DNA of 64,000 nucleotides from JAVVRP01 sp036654655 (GTDB lineage: Bacteria > Bacillota > Clostridia > Christensenellales > UBA1242): positions 62,001 through 126,000 of the forward strand of contig JAVVRP010000002.1 in the NCBI GenBank assembly GCA_036654655.1, given 5' to 3'. The notes beneath the pieces are model-generated. The model was not told the origin of the DNA and did no database searches. It saw nothing but the letters and a program-made list of their open reading frames with translations. The stretch's first letter is position 1. Each line of letters opens with the position of its first letter. The translations under genes and the position numbers were made by a program. Shown piece by piece: positions 45,506 to 54,494 of this stretch.

Positions 45506-46405
45506 GTGTATCACACGCCAATAATGTTAAACGAAGTTCTTTGCGGGTTAGATATTAAACCAACTGATATTTGCGTAGACGCCACGCTGGGTGGTGGAGG
45601 GCATGCAGAGCAAATTGCAATGCGTTGCAAAACTTTGATTGGATTTGATAAAGACGCGGATGCGATTTTAGAATGCAAAAAAAGATTAAAAAATTTTGAT
45701 AACATAATTTATATTCAAGCAGATTTTTCAAACGCAAAAAAAGAATTTGAAAGGCTTGGAATAAAATCTGTTGATAAAATTTTGCTAGATTTGGGTGTAA
45801 GTTCACATCAAATAGACACTCCTGAGCGCGGATTTTCTTTTCGTTTTGATGGACCATTAGATATGAGAATGAATAAAAATCAAAATTTTACAGCCAAAGA
45901 ACTTGTAAACACTTTTTCCAAAGAAAGAATAGGCAAAATTTTGTGGGAATATGGCGAAGAAGAATATGCACCAATAATTGCGGAAAATATAATAAAGGCA
46001 CGTAAAAAAAAGCAAATTGAAACAACTTTTGAACTCAAAGAAATTGTGGACAAAAGTTTGCCGGCAAAAGTTAGGTTTGCAGGTGGAAACAAAAAAACTT
46101 TTCAAGCAATAAGAATTGCAGTTAATGGAGAACTTGCTCATTTAGAAAAAACACTTAAATTTTTTGCACAAAGTTTGTCTTCTGGTGGAAGAATTGCTGT
46201 TTTAACATTTCATTCTTTGGAAGAAAAACAAGTGACAAATGCATTTATGCCTCTGTTAAAAAATGAAATAAACAACAAAAATTTAGCCCTGCAAAACAGC
46301 GTGTACAAATATTTAACAAATCAAGTTATAACCCCAACCCCCCAGGAAAAACAAAACAATCCTCGTTCATCTTGCTCAAAACTAAGAATTTTGCAAAAAA
46401 ATTAA
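45506..46405 (+). CDS. rsmH: 16S rRNA m4C1402 methyltransferase RsmH
   Basis: A 299-residue methyltransferase (MraW) acting on cytidine 1402 of 16S rRNA. Signature blocks are YHTPIMLNEVL, DATLGGGGHAEQI, DLGVSSHQIDTPERGFSF with GPLDMRMN, and FQAIRIAVNGELAHLE. It starts with GTG at 45506 after AAGGGGAA. In many bacteria mraW opens the division and cell-wall cluster with mraZ and ftsL; none of these is here. sigG follows after 61 bases. Confidence 0.97.
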   Translation: MYHTPIMLNEVLCGLDIKPTDICVDATLGGGGHAEQIAMRCKTLIGFDKDADAILECKKRLKNFDNIIYIQADFSNAKKEFERLGIKSVDKILLDLGVSSHQIDTPERGFSFRFDGPLDMRMNKNQNFTAKELVNTFSKERIGKILWEYGEEEYAPIIAENIIKARKKKQIETTFELKEIVDKSLPAKVRFAGGNKKTFQAIRIAVNGELAHLEKTLKFFAQSLSSGGRIAVLTFHSLEEKQVTNAFMPLLKNEINNKNLALQNSVYKYLTNQVITPTPQEKQNNPRSSCSKLRILQKN

Positions 46406-46466
46406 TTTTTGTTGTTGTGTATATTTTTCCTTGGCTTGTCAAAAATAATTAACAAGCGGAGGAAGC

Positions 46467-47234
46467 GTGTCAAACAAAGTGGAAATAAGTGGCGTAAATA
46501 CGTCCGAGTTGCCAAAGATGAAAAATGTTGAAATGGTTGAACTTATGGCAAAAGTAAAGGCGGGCGACATGCTTGCGCGTGACCAATTTGTGGTTGCCAA
46601 CTTACGCCTGGTTTTAAGTGTTGTTCAGCGTTTTGGTGGTAAGCAGGAAAAGGCAGACGATATGTTTCAAGTTGGCTGTGTTGGGCTTATGAAAGCAATT
46701 GACAACTTTGACACAACTCTTGGTGTTAGGTTTTCAACATATGCTGTGCCAATGATTATTGGAGAAATAAGAAGATATTTGCGTGACGGCAATTCACTTA
46801 GAGTTTCTCGTTCGTTAAGAGATGTTGCATACAGAGTTTTGCAAGCAAAAGAAATTGCAATAAAAAAAAGCGGAACAGAACCATCTGTTGAAGAACTTTC
46901 TAAATTAATTGATGTGCCAGTTAGCGATATTGTGTTTTCTTTAAGTGCAATAAGTGACACTATTTCTTTATCACAGCCAAGATTTTTGGATGATTCTGAA
47001 AGTTCAGTTGGAAGCCAAGTTGAAGATCAAAAACAAAGTCAAGAAAGTTTTTTTGAACAAATAGCACTAAAAAAAGCAATAACAGGGCTTGCCCCACGTG
47101 AAAAGGCCATTTTGGGAATGAGATATTTTATTGGCAAAACACAAATTGAAGTAAGTGAAGAAATTGGAATTTCACAAGCACAGGTTAGCAGGTTAGAAAA
47201 AAATGCACTTAAACAATTAAGACAAGAATTTTAA
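46467..47234 (+). CDS. sigG: Sporulation sigma factor SigG
   Basis: A 255-residue sigma-70-family factor. The N-terminal MSNKVEISGVNTSELPKMKN is typical of SigG, the late forespore sigma factor. Region 2 has DDMFQVGCVGLMKAIDNFD and GVRFSTYAVPMIIGEIRRYL, and region 4.2 ends in ISQAQVSRLEKNALKQL. It directs RNA polymerase to forespore genes after engulfment. The GTG start has GGAGG 7 bases upstream. In Bacillus and many Clostridia sigG follows spoIIGA-sigE; here it follows rsmH and no sigE is visible. A leaderless-type promoter separates it from the next gene. Confidence 0.93.
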   Translation: MSNKVEISGVNTSELPKMKNVEMVELMAKVKAGDMLARDQFVVANLRLVLSVVQRFGGKQEKADDMFQVGCVGLMKAIDNFDTTLGVRFSTYAVPMIIGEIRRYLRDGNSLRVSRSLRDVAYRVLQAKEIAIKKSGTEPSVEELSKLIDVPVSDIVFSLSAISDTISLSQPRFLDDSESSVGSQVEDQKQSQESFFEQIALKKAITGLAPREKAILGMRYFIGKTQIEVSEEIGISQAQVSRLEKNALKQLRQEF

Positions 47235-47270
47235 AATTAAAATTTATTTCTTTCATTTTTGTTTAAAATG

Positions 47271-47279
47271 TGATATTAT
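47271..47279 (+). promoter_or_regulatory. Extended -10 promoter abutting the DUF512 gene start
   Basis: TGATATTAT is an extended -10 (TGn-TATTAT, 47274-47279). The predicted start falls on 47286, the A of the ATG. No Shine-Dalgarno is seen. Confidence 0.55.
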
Positions 47280-47285
47280 AAAAAT

Positions 47286-48587
47286 ATGAAAAAGATTATT
47301 TCAATTGAAAATCATTCTCTCGCAAAGGAATTAAAAATTCAGGCGGGAGATTTTTTAGTAAGCATTAATGGAAAAGAACCGCAGGATCAACTTGACCTTA
47401 TGTTTTTAATGCAAAAAAATAAGTTAACAATAAAGGTTTTGCAAAAAAACGAACTAAAAATTTTTAAGATAAAAAAAGATGATGATGAAATATTGGGTGT
47501 AAATTTAGAAAATTTTCATGATATGCAACCCAAATGTTGCAAAAATAATTGCATATTTTGTTTTGTTAACCAACTCCCAAAAAATATGCGTGAAAGTTTG
47601 TATGTTAAAGATGATGATTACAGATTTTCTTTTTTGTCAGGCACATATGTTACTTTAACAAACATTTCAAAATCCGACCTTAAAAGAATAAAATTGCAAA
47701 AACTTAGCCCGTTATTTATTTCTGTTCATGCAACAGATTCCAAAATTCGCAATAAAATGTTGGGCTTAAAAACAAAATTTAACATTATGAAGCACCTAAA
47801 ATTTTTGGCCCGAGCAAAAATACAAATGCATTGTCAAGTTGTGCTATGCAAAGATATTAATGACGGCAAAATGCTAGAAAAAACAATTAAACACTTGTCC
47901 AAACTTTTCCCTTTTGTAAAAAGTTTGGCTGTTGTGCCTGTTGGATTAACCAATTGCAGAAATCAAAACCCAATTTTAAAACCAGTGGATAAAGCCTGTG
48001 CAGAAAACTCAATTAAAATTATAAAAAATTATCAACAATACATGCTAAAAAAGCATGGGGAGCGTTTTGTTTATGGCGCAGACGAACTTTTTCAACGAGC
48101 CAAAATTGCAATTCCATCTTATCAAGATTATGAAGATTTTTCTCAATTAGAAAATGGAATTGGGCTTATTGCATTGCAAAGGCATGAATTTACTTTTTCA
48201 CTTTATCAAACAAAACAGGCAAAAAATGCAACTTTTGGAATTGTAACAGGAAAATCCGCAGAAAAAGAAATGAAACATTTGTGCAATCTTTTTGAGCATA
48301 AATTTCCAAATGTAAAAATCAAGGTTTTTGGAATAGAAAATAATTTTTTTGGTAAAAGTGTAACAGTTGCAGGGCTTGTGACAGCCATGGATATCATAAA
48401 ACAATTGCCAAAGGATTTTAATTGTGATAACCTTGTTTTGCCCACTTGTATGCTTCGTGATCGTAAGGATTGTTTTTTGGATGATGTTAAACTTGTGGAT
48501 TTGGAGAAACAACTTAAAGTTAAAATTAAAAAGTGTGAAAGTGGGGAACACTTGGTTAAAATTTTGGCATCGGGTAATTCAAAATAA
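47286..48587 (+). CDS. DUF512-family radical SAM-like protein with PDZ domain
   Basis: A 433-residue protein. A short N-terminal PDZ-like domain (AKELKIQAGDFLVSINGKEP) precedes the cysteine segment CKNNCIFCFVNQLPK, a C-x3-C-x2-C pattern as in radical-SAM enzymes, then DDDYRFSFLSGTYVTLTN. The C-terminal part is the DUF512 domain. The family is conserved in Firmicutes, often beside der, as here (21 bases apart). Its reaction is not known. It has no Shine-Dalgarno and appears to start at its promoter. Confidence 0.88.
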   Translation: MKKIISIENHSLAKELKIQAGDFLVSINGKEPQDQLDLMFLMQKNKLTIKVLQKNELKIFKIKKDDDEILGVNLENFHDMQPKCCKNNCIFCFVNQLPKNMRESLYVKDDDYRFSFLSGTYVTLTNISKSDLKRIKLQKLSPLFISVHATDSKIRNKMLGLKTKFNIMKHLKFLARAKIQMHCQVVLCKDINDGKMLEKTIKHLSKLFPFVKSLAVVPVGLTNCRNQNPILKPVDKACAENSIKIIKNYQQYMLKKHGERFVYGADELFQRAKIAIPSYQDYEDFSQLENGIGLIALQRHEFTFSLYQTKQAKNATFGIVTGKSAEKEMKHLCNLFEHKFPNVKIKVFGIENNFFGKSVTVAGLVTAMDIIKQLPKDFNCDNLVLPTCMLRDRKDCFLDDVKLVDLEKQLKVKIKKCESGEHLVKILASGNSK

Positions 48588-48608
48588 TAAACAAAAATAA
48601 GGGGATTT

Positions 48609-49928
48609 ATGAAAAAACCATTGGTAGCGGTTGTTGGCAGGCCAAATGTTGGCAAAAGTACATTTTTTAACAAACTTTGTGGCAAAAAAATTAGCATTGT
48701 TGATGACGTAGCGGGCATAACTCGTGATAGAATTTATGCTGATGTGGAATGGACTGGCCATGTTTTCACACTTGTAGATACAGGCGGACTAGATTCAAAA
48801 AATAATGATGTTTTTCAGGCAAATATTCAAGAGCAGGCAAAAATTGCAATAAAACTTGCTGATGTTATTGTATTTTTAACTGACGGCACCACAGGAGTAA
48901 CACCGCAAGATTTTGAAATCTCTGTTGAACTTAGGCAAACAAAAAAGCCAATTGTGCTTGTTGTTAACAAATTGGATACATTTAAAGTTGAAAATACATA
49001 TGAGTTTTATCAACTTGGCATGGGTGATCCGTTTCCAATATCTTGTGAACAAAGCAAAGGGCTTGGCGAAGTTTTGGATGCAATTGTAAATCATTTTCCA
49101 GAAAAAAATATTATTGAAGAAACAACAGAGTCAATAAAAATTGCAATTGTTGGTAGGCCAAACGCAGGCAAAAGTTCAATAACAAACGCTCTTTTAGGTG
49201 AAAACAGAGTTGCGGTAAGTGAAATTGCAGGCACAACACGTGATGCAGTTGACACTCCTTTTAAATTTAATGGAAAGAATTATATTTTAATTGATACCGC
49301 AGGGTTAAGACGCAAGCGCAATGTTGTTTTTGACACTGTGGAAAGTTTTTCTGTGCTAAGGGCAATGAGTGCAATTAGGCGTGCGGACATTGTTCTTATT
49401 GTTATGGATGCAAGTGATGAAGTAACTGAGCAAGACATACGCATTTGTGGCTATGTTCATGAAGAAGGAAAGCCAAGCGTTGTTGTTTTTAACAAATGGG
49501 ATGCTGTTGAAAAGGATAATTTAAGCACAAACAAATTTACACAACAACTTGCAGATAAATTGCAATTTATGCCATATTTTAAAACTGTTTTTGTTTCTGC
49601 ATTAACTGGTAGAAGAATGGGCGACATAATGCCATCTGCAATTTTGGCATATGAAAATGCAAGACGCCGAATTTCAACAGGTTCGCTTAACAATTTGCTG
49701 TCGGACGCTATATTAGCCTTTCCACCATCAACAAAATCTGGTAAACAACTAAAAATAAAATATATTACACAGGCGGAAACAAACCCACCAACATTTATTT
49801 TGTTTTGCAACGATGCAAAGTTGGCACATTTTTCTTATGTAAGATATCTTGAAAACACGTTTAGAAAAGCCGTTGATTTTTCTGGAACGCCAATTAAATT
49901 TAATTTAAAATCAAAAGAAACAGAATGA
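48609..49928 (+). CDS. der: Ribosome assembly GTPase Der (EngA)
   Basis: A 439-residue tandem GTPase needed for 50S subunit assembly. The first G domain has VAVVGRPNVGKSTFFNKL and LVDTGGLD with NKLD; the second has IAIVGRPNAGKSSITNALL (~residue 180), LIDTAGLRRKRN and NKWD. The C-terminal KH-like domain includes NPPTFILFCNDA. AAGGGGAT precedes the ATG. plsY follows 80 bases later with its own likely promoter. Motifs and length are normal. Confidence 0.98.
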   Translation: MKKPLVAVVGRPNVGKSTFFNKLCGKKISIVDDVAGITRDRIYADVEWTGHVFTLVDTGGLDSKNNDVFQANIQEQAKIAIKLADVIVFLTDGTTGVTPQDFEISVELRQTKKPIVLVVNKLDTFKVENTYEFYQLGMGDPFPISCEQSKGLGEVLDAIVNHFPEKNIIEETTESIKIAIVGRPNAGKSSITNALLGENRVAVSEIAGTTRDAVDTPFKFNGKNYILIDTAGLRRKRNVVFDTVESFSVLRAMSAIRRADIVLIVMDASDEVTEQDIRICGYVHEEGKPSVVVFNKWDAVEKDNLSTNKFTQQLADKLQFMPYFKTVFVSALTGRRMGDIMPSAILAYENARRRISTGSLNNLLSDAILAFPPSTKSGKQLKIKYITQAETNPPTFILFCNDAKLAHFSYVRYLENTFRKAVDFSGTPIKFNLKSKETE

Positions 49929-50008
49929 TAAAATTTGTTTAAAAATTTGCTTTTTATATATTTAAATATATGTTAAAATAGATAACATAAAATCATTAAG
50001 GAGAAAAA

Positions 50009-50707
50009 ATGGAGTGGTGGAAATTTGTTATTGTTATTTTGATTTCTTATTTAATTGGAAACATAAGCAATGCAAGATTCATTTCTCGCACTTTAAAAAA
50101 AGACATAACAAAACAAGGTAGTGGAAACCCCGGAACAATGAACATGCTTCGCACATTTGGTTTTGGTGTTGGGCTGTTTACTTTGGTTTTGGATGCAATA
50201 AAGGGTGCAATTCCAGCGTTAATTGGATATTTGCTTTTTGGCGCCGATGGTTCTTTAAACTCATATATTGGGCTTTATGTTGCAGGGCTTGCAGTTGTTG
50301 TTGGACATAATTTTCCAGTATTTTACAAATTTAAAGGTGGAAAAGGTGTTGCATGCATTTTAGGTGTTTATGCAGTAGCACAACCGCTTTGGGTGGCAAT
50401 AGCATTTGTAATTTGCTTTATATACTTGTTAATTTTTGATTATGGTGCAATCGCTTCGTTTATTTTTATTACAACATTAACCGTAATTGAGGCATACAGA
50501 TTTAGCAATTCTTTAACGATATGTCTTTTGCTTTTTAGCATGTTTTTTTTAACTTGGTTTATGCACAGACAAAATATTTTTAGGTTGCTTATTGGAAAAG
50601 AAAACAAAGCAAATGTAATAAGTGCCTTAAAAAAGTTAGGCAAAAAAGAAAAAAGAATAGCAAGAAAAGAACAAAAACAAGAAAATAAAGAACGTGAGAT
50701 TGGCTAA
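50009..50707 (+). CDS. plsY: Acyl-phosphate glycerol-3-phosphate acyltransferase PlsY
   Basis: A 232-residue integral membrane enzyme that acylates glycerol 3-phosphate to start phospholipid synthesis. Motif 1 is SGNPGTMNMLRTFG (usual GSGNxGATN), motif 2 is VVGHNFPVFYKFKGGKGVA, and the remaining segments give about five to six membrane helices. The tail after residue ~200 is a charged Lys/Glu helix longer than usual. AAGGAG precedes the ATG; TGTTAAAAT upstream is a plausible extended -10. It is convergent with dinB, 12 bases apart. Confidence 0.95.
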   Translation: MEWWKFVIVILISYLIGNISNARFISRTLKKDITKQGSGNPGTMNMLRTFGFGVGLFTLVLDAIKGAIPALIGYLLFGADGSLNSYIGLYVAGLAVVVGHNFPVFYKFKGGKGVACILGVYAVAQPLWVAIAFVICFIYLLIFDYGAIASFIFITTLTVIEAYRFSNSLTICLLLFSMFFLTWFMHRQNIFRLLIGKENKANVISALKKLGKKEKRIARKEQKQENKEREIG

Positions 50708-50719
50708 TTTTATAACATT

Positions 50720-51991
50720 TTAAATGCCAATTATTCCATCATTTTCATTTATAGAGGCCAATTTAATGCTTTTGTTCCCGTATTTTTTTCTGATTGTATC
50801 AATTGCTTCATTAAGTTTTTGCTTTTTTTCTTGACCAGTTGCATAATCGCACAAATTTTTACTTTCAAAAAGACTCATTTGCCGTGCTTTGTCGGCGCGT
50901 TGAAGTTTTGAACAGCAAATGCGTATGGCGCGTACTTTTTTGTCAAATTTCCAGTATTCATTAAAAATTTCAATTGCCATGTTTTTAATGTCAATGGCGG
51001 TGTCAACAAAAAAAGAAGTGCGTTTTTCATGCGAAAACCATTCAAACTCATTTGTTTTTATACTTGCAGAAACACATCCAGCCACCAAGTTTTGTTGCCT
51101 TAATCTTGTTGAAATTTCATCGCTTAAAAACAGTGCAACACTTTCAAATTCGGCTTTTGTTTTAATATCAACAACAGTGGTCATGCCATTTCCAACACTT
51201 TTAGGGATTGGAATTTCAAAGCAAACGGAAGAAAAATCATTTCCGCAAATGCTTTGTTTAAATCTTGTTCCAACAACTCCAAACTTTTTTTTAATTATGT
51301 CATCAGGAATGTTTACAATATCTCCAAGTTTATAAACGTTTATGCTGTGCATTCGTTTTTCCATTTGTTTGCCAATGCCAATGGCAGAATTTATGGGCAA
51401 ATTCCAAACAATGTTTTTAAAGTTATCGCGAGAAATTAGGCTTGTTGCATCAGGCTTTTTAAGGTCACTTGCAAGTTTTGCAAAAAGTTTGCAAAAACTA
51501 ACACCAACTGAAACCGTTATATTTAATTCGTTTTTAACAATAGTCCTAATTTTTTCAGCAATTTCTTCTCCTGAACCAAAAATTTTACTGTTTGTAACAT
51601 CCAGCCAACACTCGTCAATGCCAAACGGCTCAACAAGGTTTGTAAATCTGCCATAAATTTCTTTTAATTTTTTAGAATATTCTTCATAAAATTCATAGTG
51701 TGGTGGTACGCATACAAGGTTGCAACATTTTTGTTTCGCTTCCCAAATTGTTTCACCAGTTTGAACACCACATTGTTTTGCAAGAGTATTTTTTGCCAAA
51801 ATTATTCCAGTTCTAATTTTTGGATTTCCAGAAACAGCAAAAGGAGTAGTTTTTATTTCAGGACAAATAACACCTTCAACAGAAGCAAAAAAGTTGTTAG
51901 CATCGGAATGTAAAATAATTCGGTCATGACAATATTTTTCTTCGTTTTGTGCAAAAGAATTTGTTATTTGCATTTGGACTTTTTTCTCCAT
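50720..51991 (-). CDS. dinB: DNA polymerase IV-like Y-family polymerase
   Basis: A 423-residue translesion polymerase. Catalytic acids are in LHSDANNFFASVEGV and GIDECWLDVTNSK; the finger segment is RTGIILAKNTLAKQCGVQTG, and the thumb has ISRDNFKNIVWNLPINSAIG. The little-finger domain follows. The catalytic blocks deviate slightly (SDANNFF, CWLDVT) as in a clostridial DinB subgroup. There is no Shine-Dalgarno: TATTAT on the minus strand (52004-51999) places the transcription start at 51991-51992, the ATG. No SOS box is obvious. Confidence 0.93.
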   Translation of the reverse strand: MEKKVQMQITNSFAQNEEKYCHDRIILHSDANNFFASVEGVICPEIKTTPFAVSGNPKIRTGIILAKNTLAKQCGVQTGETIWEAKQKCCNLVCVPPHYEFYEEYSKKLKEIYGRFTNLVEPFGIDECWLDVTNSKIFGSGEEIAEKIRTIVKNELNITVSVGVSFCKLFAKLASDLKKPDATSLISRDNFKNIVWNLPINSAIGIGKQMEKRMHSINVYKLGDIVNIPDDIIKKKFGVVGTRFKQSICGNDFSSVCFEIPIPKSVGNGMTTVVDIKTKAEFESVALFLSDEISTRLRQQNLVAGCVSASIKTNEFEWFSHEKRTSFFVDTAIDIKNMAIEIFNEYWKFDKKVRAIRICCSKLQRADKARQMSLFESKNLCDYATGQEKKQKLNEAIDTIRKKYGNKSIKLASINENDGIIGI

Positions 51992-51998
51992 TAGTTGT

Positions 51999-52004
51999 AT
52001 AATA
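51999..52004 (-). promoter_or_regulatory. -10 box abutting the dinB start codon
   Basis: TATTAT on the minus strand ends 7 bases before the ATG, predicting a leaderless or near-leaderless transcript. The -35 is poor. Confidence 0.45.
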
Positions 52005-52081
52005 TTTTTAAAAAGTAATATTTCTACAACAAGAACATTTGTTTTAGTTTAACATAAAAAACAAAAAAAGGAAAGAAAAAA

Positions 52082-53341
52082 ATGAAAATACTTTTCAAAA
52101 ATGCTAAAATTTTGGATTTGTCACAAGAAACAGGTTTTATTTATGGGGATGTACTTGTAGAAAATGAAGTTATAAAACAAGTGGGAAACAAAATAAATAC
52201 TTTGGTGGATCAAGTAATAGACGTTGAAGAAAATATATTAATGCCTGGCTTTATAAACGCACACGCACACACTCCAATGACATTTTTAAGAGGATATGGC
52301 TCAGATTTATCAACCGAAGAGTGGTTAGAAAAAATTATACCACAGGAAGAAAAGTTTTCTGATGAAGATTTATATTATTCAACAATGCTGGGCATATGTG
52401 AAAGTATAAAGGCAGGAATAACAACAACAATGGAATGTTATTTTAATTTACCTGAAATTATAAAAGCGTATGATACAAGTGGAATGCGTGGAGTTATTGG
52501 AGTTGGTTTTGGCAAGCCTTTTAAAAAAGTAACAGAACAAAATTTAAAAAAGCAATTAGAAAATGTTAAAAAAAGTAAATTATGCACTGCCTTTGCGTAT
52601 GCACATTCAATTTACGGAACAAAAGAAAGCGAATTAGAACAAATATGCTTGTTTGCAAAAGTAAATAATTTGCCAGTTGCCATACATTTGGCAGAAACAC
52701 TTTTAGAAGTAGGAAAATGTACAACAAAAAACCAATGTACGCCAGCAGAATATTTGGAAAAATTAGGATATTTTGATAGAAATTGCACGTGCTTCCACTG
52801 CGTTCATATGGATAAAGACGATCTTCAAATATTAGCGGACCATAACGTAAATGTTGTTAGTTGCCCATCTTCAAACATAAAACTTGCAAGTGGAATAGCA
52901 CCACTTCATGCCATGCAAAACTTAGGACTAAACATTGGCCTTGGAACAGATAGTGTTGCAAGCAATAATTCCTTAGATATGTTTAAAGAAATGTTTTTGT
53001 CATCATTATTAACAAAAGTTAATATTGGAAATGCAAAAGTTATAACCGCAAAAAATGCACTATTATTTTCCACAATAGGTGGCGCAAAATGTGCAAATCT
53101 TTGTAATGTAGGGCAAATTAAACAAGGATATTTGGCGGATATAATTTTAATTAACACAAAATCTTTGCATTTTCAGCCAAAAACTAATGCACTTTCACAT
53201 CTTGTTTATAGTGCAAAATCAAGTGATGTTTATTTTACAATGATAAATGGCAAAATATTATATCAAAATTCAAAACTTGCAAATTTTGTCGATGAAAAAT
53301 TACTTTTAAAAAAGGCAAATGAGTTTTTAAATAAAATTTAA
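52082..53341 (+). CDS. mtaD: Amidohydrolase, MtaD-like methylthioadenosine/S-adenosylhomocysteine deaminase
   Basis: A 419-residue metal-dependent deaminase of the TrzN/AtzF-like group. Metal ligands are in MPGFINAHAHTPMTFLRGYG (H-x-H), the next histidine in VAIHLAET, another in HCVHMD, and the aspartate in GLGTDSVASNN. The likely reaction is deamination of 5'-methylthioadenosine or S-adenosylhomocysteine, a purine-salvage and methionine-recycling step; other nucleobase deaminases of this fold cannot be excluded. AAGGAAAG precedes the ATG. No salvage partner genes are adjacent. Confidence 0.85.
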   Translation: MKILFKNAKILDLSQETGFIYGDVLVENEVIKQVGNKINTLVDQVIDVEENILMPGFINAHAHTPMTFLRGYGSDLSTEEWLEKIIPQEEKFSDEDLYYSTMLGICESIKAGITTTMECYFNLPEIIKAYDTSGMRGVIGVGFGKPFKKVTEQNLKKQLENVKKSKLCTAFAYAHSIYGTKESELEQICLFAKVNNLPVAIHLAETLLEVGKCTTKNQCTPAEYLEKLGYFDRNCTCFHCVHMDKDDLQILADHNVNVVSCPSSNIKLASGIAPLHAMQNLGLNIGLGTDSVASNNSLDMFKEMFLSSLLTKVNIGNAKVITAKNALLFSTIGGAKCANLCNVGQIKQGYLADIILINTKSLHFQPKTNALSHLVYSAKSSDVYFTMINGKILYQNSKLANFVDEKLLLKKANEFLNKI

Positions 53342-53372
53342 AATAAATTTTTTAATTAAACAAAATTGGGTA

Positions 53373-53401
53373 TTGACATATCCACTTTTATGCATTACAC
53401 T
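53373..53401 (+). promoter_or_regulatory. Promoter of the unidentified 197-residue gene
   Basis: Perfect TTGACA (53373-53378), 17 bases, then TACACT (53396-53401). Confidence 0.8.
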
Positions 53402-53424
53402 AATAAAAAAAAGGAAGGGATATT

Positions 53425-54018
53425 ATGAATTTTCAAAATGAACCAATTGAAAGAATTATCCAAAATTCAATCGATTATGCAAGCGCCAAGAGCATGCAAA
53501 GTTTTAACAAGTTGTTAAAAAGTCAAAACGTCATTGATTTAATTTACGAAAAAGAACTTCTTAGTTTAGAAAAACAAATTGATGAAATTATGGAATTGCC
53601 TGCACCAAGAAAACCAAGAGAAATAAATTTGTGTGATTGTATAAATTTTATAAATCAATATTTATACAAAAAGAAACTAGATCATAATAAATATGAGTTT
53701 GAAGGAACTTTTGATAAAGATAACAAAATTCAAAAAGTGTCTTTGTACATTAGCCACACAATGCCAAAATGTCCAATGATGTATTTTGAATTTGGCAAAA
53801 ATTTTGCAACTGTTGACGAATTTTTAGAAAAACAAACAGACATAACAAGAGAATGGTTAAGATTTGCGTATCAAATTGAAGGTGTTTCTTGTTTGAATGA
53901 TTATTTTAAACTTGAATTACAAGATTTAATAAATCAAACAGAGGAAGAACGTAAAACAGCAAAAAAAGAAAATTCTTGTGAATTAGCCCATATTAAAAGT
54001 TCTGTAAAAATTTTCTGA
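53425..54018 (+). CDS. Unidentified 197-residue soluble protein
   Basis: I do not recognise this family. It is soluble-looking and acidic to neutral, with helical, charged N- and C-terminal parts and a middle region containing FEGTFDKDNKIQKVSLYISH and MPKCPMMYFEFGKNF. No signal peptide, membrane segment or catalytic motif is visible. The gene is well equipped: a near-consensus promoter, AAGGAAGGG before the ATG, and its own terminator. It is therefore a real, probably well-expressed single-gene unit between mtaD and the rplU operon. Confidence 0.8.
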   Translation: MNFQNEPIERIIQNSIDYASAKSMQSFNKLLKSQNVIDLIYEKELLSLEKQIDEIMELPAPRKPREINLCDCINFINQYLYKKKLDHNKYEFEGTFDKDNKIQKVSLYISHTMPKCPMMYFEFGKNFATVDEFLEKQTDITREWLRFAYQIEGVSCLNDYFKLELQDLINQTEEERKTAKKENSCELAHIKSSVKIF

Positions 54019-54028
54019 TAAAAATTAA

Positions 54029-54062
54029 AAAAACAGGTGCAAAACATGCACCTGTTTTTTTT
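54029..54062 (+). terminator. Intrinsic terminator before the rplU promoter
   Basis: AAACAGGTGC and GCACCTGTTT form a GC-containing stem followed by a T-tract, 10 bases after the unidentified gene. Confidence 0.92.
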
Positions 54063-54082
54063 AATATATTTTTAGTATTAAC

Positions 54083-54111
54083 TTGACACAAAGTGTAAAA
54101 CATGATAAAAT
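54083..54111 (+). promoter_or_regulatory. Promoter of the rplU-prp-rpmA operon
   Basis: TTGACA (54083-54088), 17 bases, then TAAAAT (54106-54111), giving a leader of about 70 bases. Confidence 0.78.
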
Positions 54112-54117
54112 CAACAA

Positions 54118-54172
54118 CGTTAGCCGCATGTAAAAGGTAAAAGTGCAAAAGCCACCTTAGCAGCGAGATCAA
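54118..54172 (+). ncRNA. Candidate L21-type ribosomal protein leader
   Basis: The rplU leader has AAGGT (54134-54138) able to pair with ACCTT (54154-54158) and flanking GC-bearing segments (GTTAGCCGC, TTAGCAGCGAG). Its position before rplU matches the known L21 leader found in Firmicutes. I could not confirm the exact consensus, so this is a positional call. Confidence 0.5.
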
Positions 54173-54188
54173 AAAAAAAGGAGAAAAA

Positions 54189-54494
54189 ATGTTTGCAATA
54201 GTTAAATCCGGTGGCAAGCAATATCGCGTTAGTGAAGGCGAAAAAATTAAAGTTGAAAAACTTGAAAATGCAGTGAAAGAAAAAATTAATCTTGATGTTT
54301 TGCTTGTTTCAAATGACGGCATAATAAAAACAGGAAGCCCAGTTTTAAAAGATGTTGTTTGCACCGCAGAAGTTGTATCACAAGGCAAAGGCGAAAAATT
54401 GGTTATTTTTAAATACAAAGCCAAAAAAAATGTAAGAAAAAAACAAGGACATCGTCAACCATACACAGAACTTAAAATCTTGGAAATTAAATGA
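54189..54494 (+). CDS. rplU: Ribosomal protein L21
   Basis: A 101-residue large-subunit protein. MFAIVKSGGKQYRVSEGEKI is the typical L21 N-terminus, and YKAKKNVRKKQGHRQPYTEL the typical C-terminus that contacts 23S rRNA. AAGGAG lies 5 bases before the ATG. It opens the rplU-prp-rpmA operon, and prp overlaps its stop by 4 bases. Confidence 0.98.
   Translation: MFAIVKSGGKQYRVSEGEKIKVEKLENAVKEKINLDVLLVSNDGIIKTGSPVLKDVVCTAEVVSQGKGEKLVIFKYKAKKNVRKKQGHRQPYTELKILEIK

Noticed and set aside
46418..46447. Sigma-F/G-type promoter before sigG (TGTATA then CAAAAATA)
   Set aside because: The -10 matches the sporulation consensus at only about three positions.
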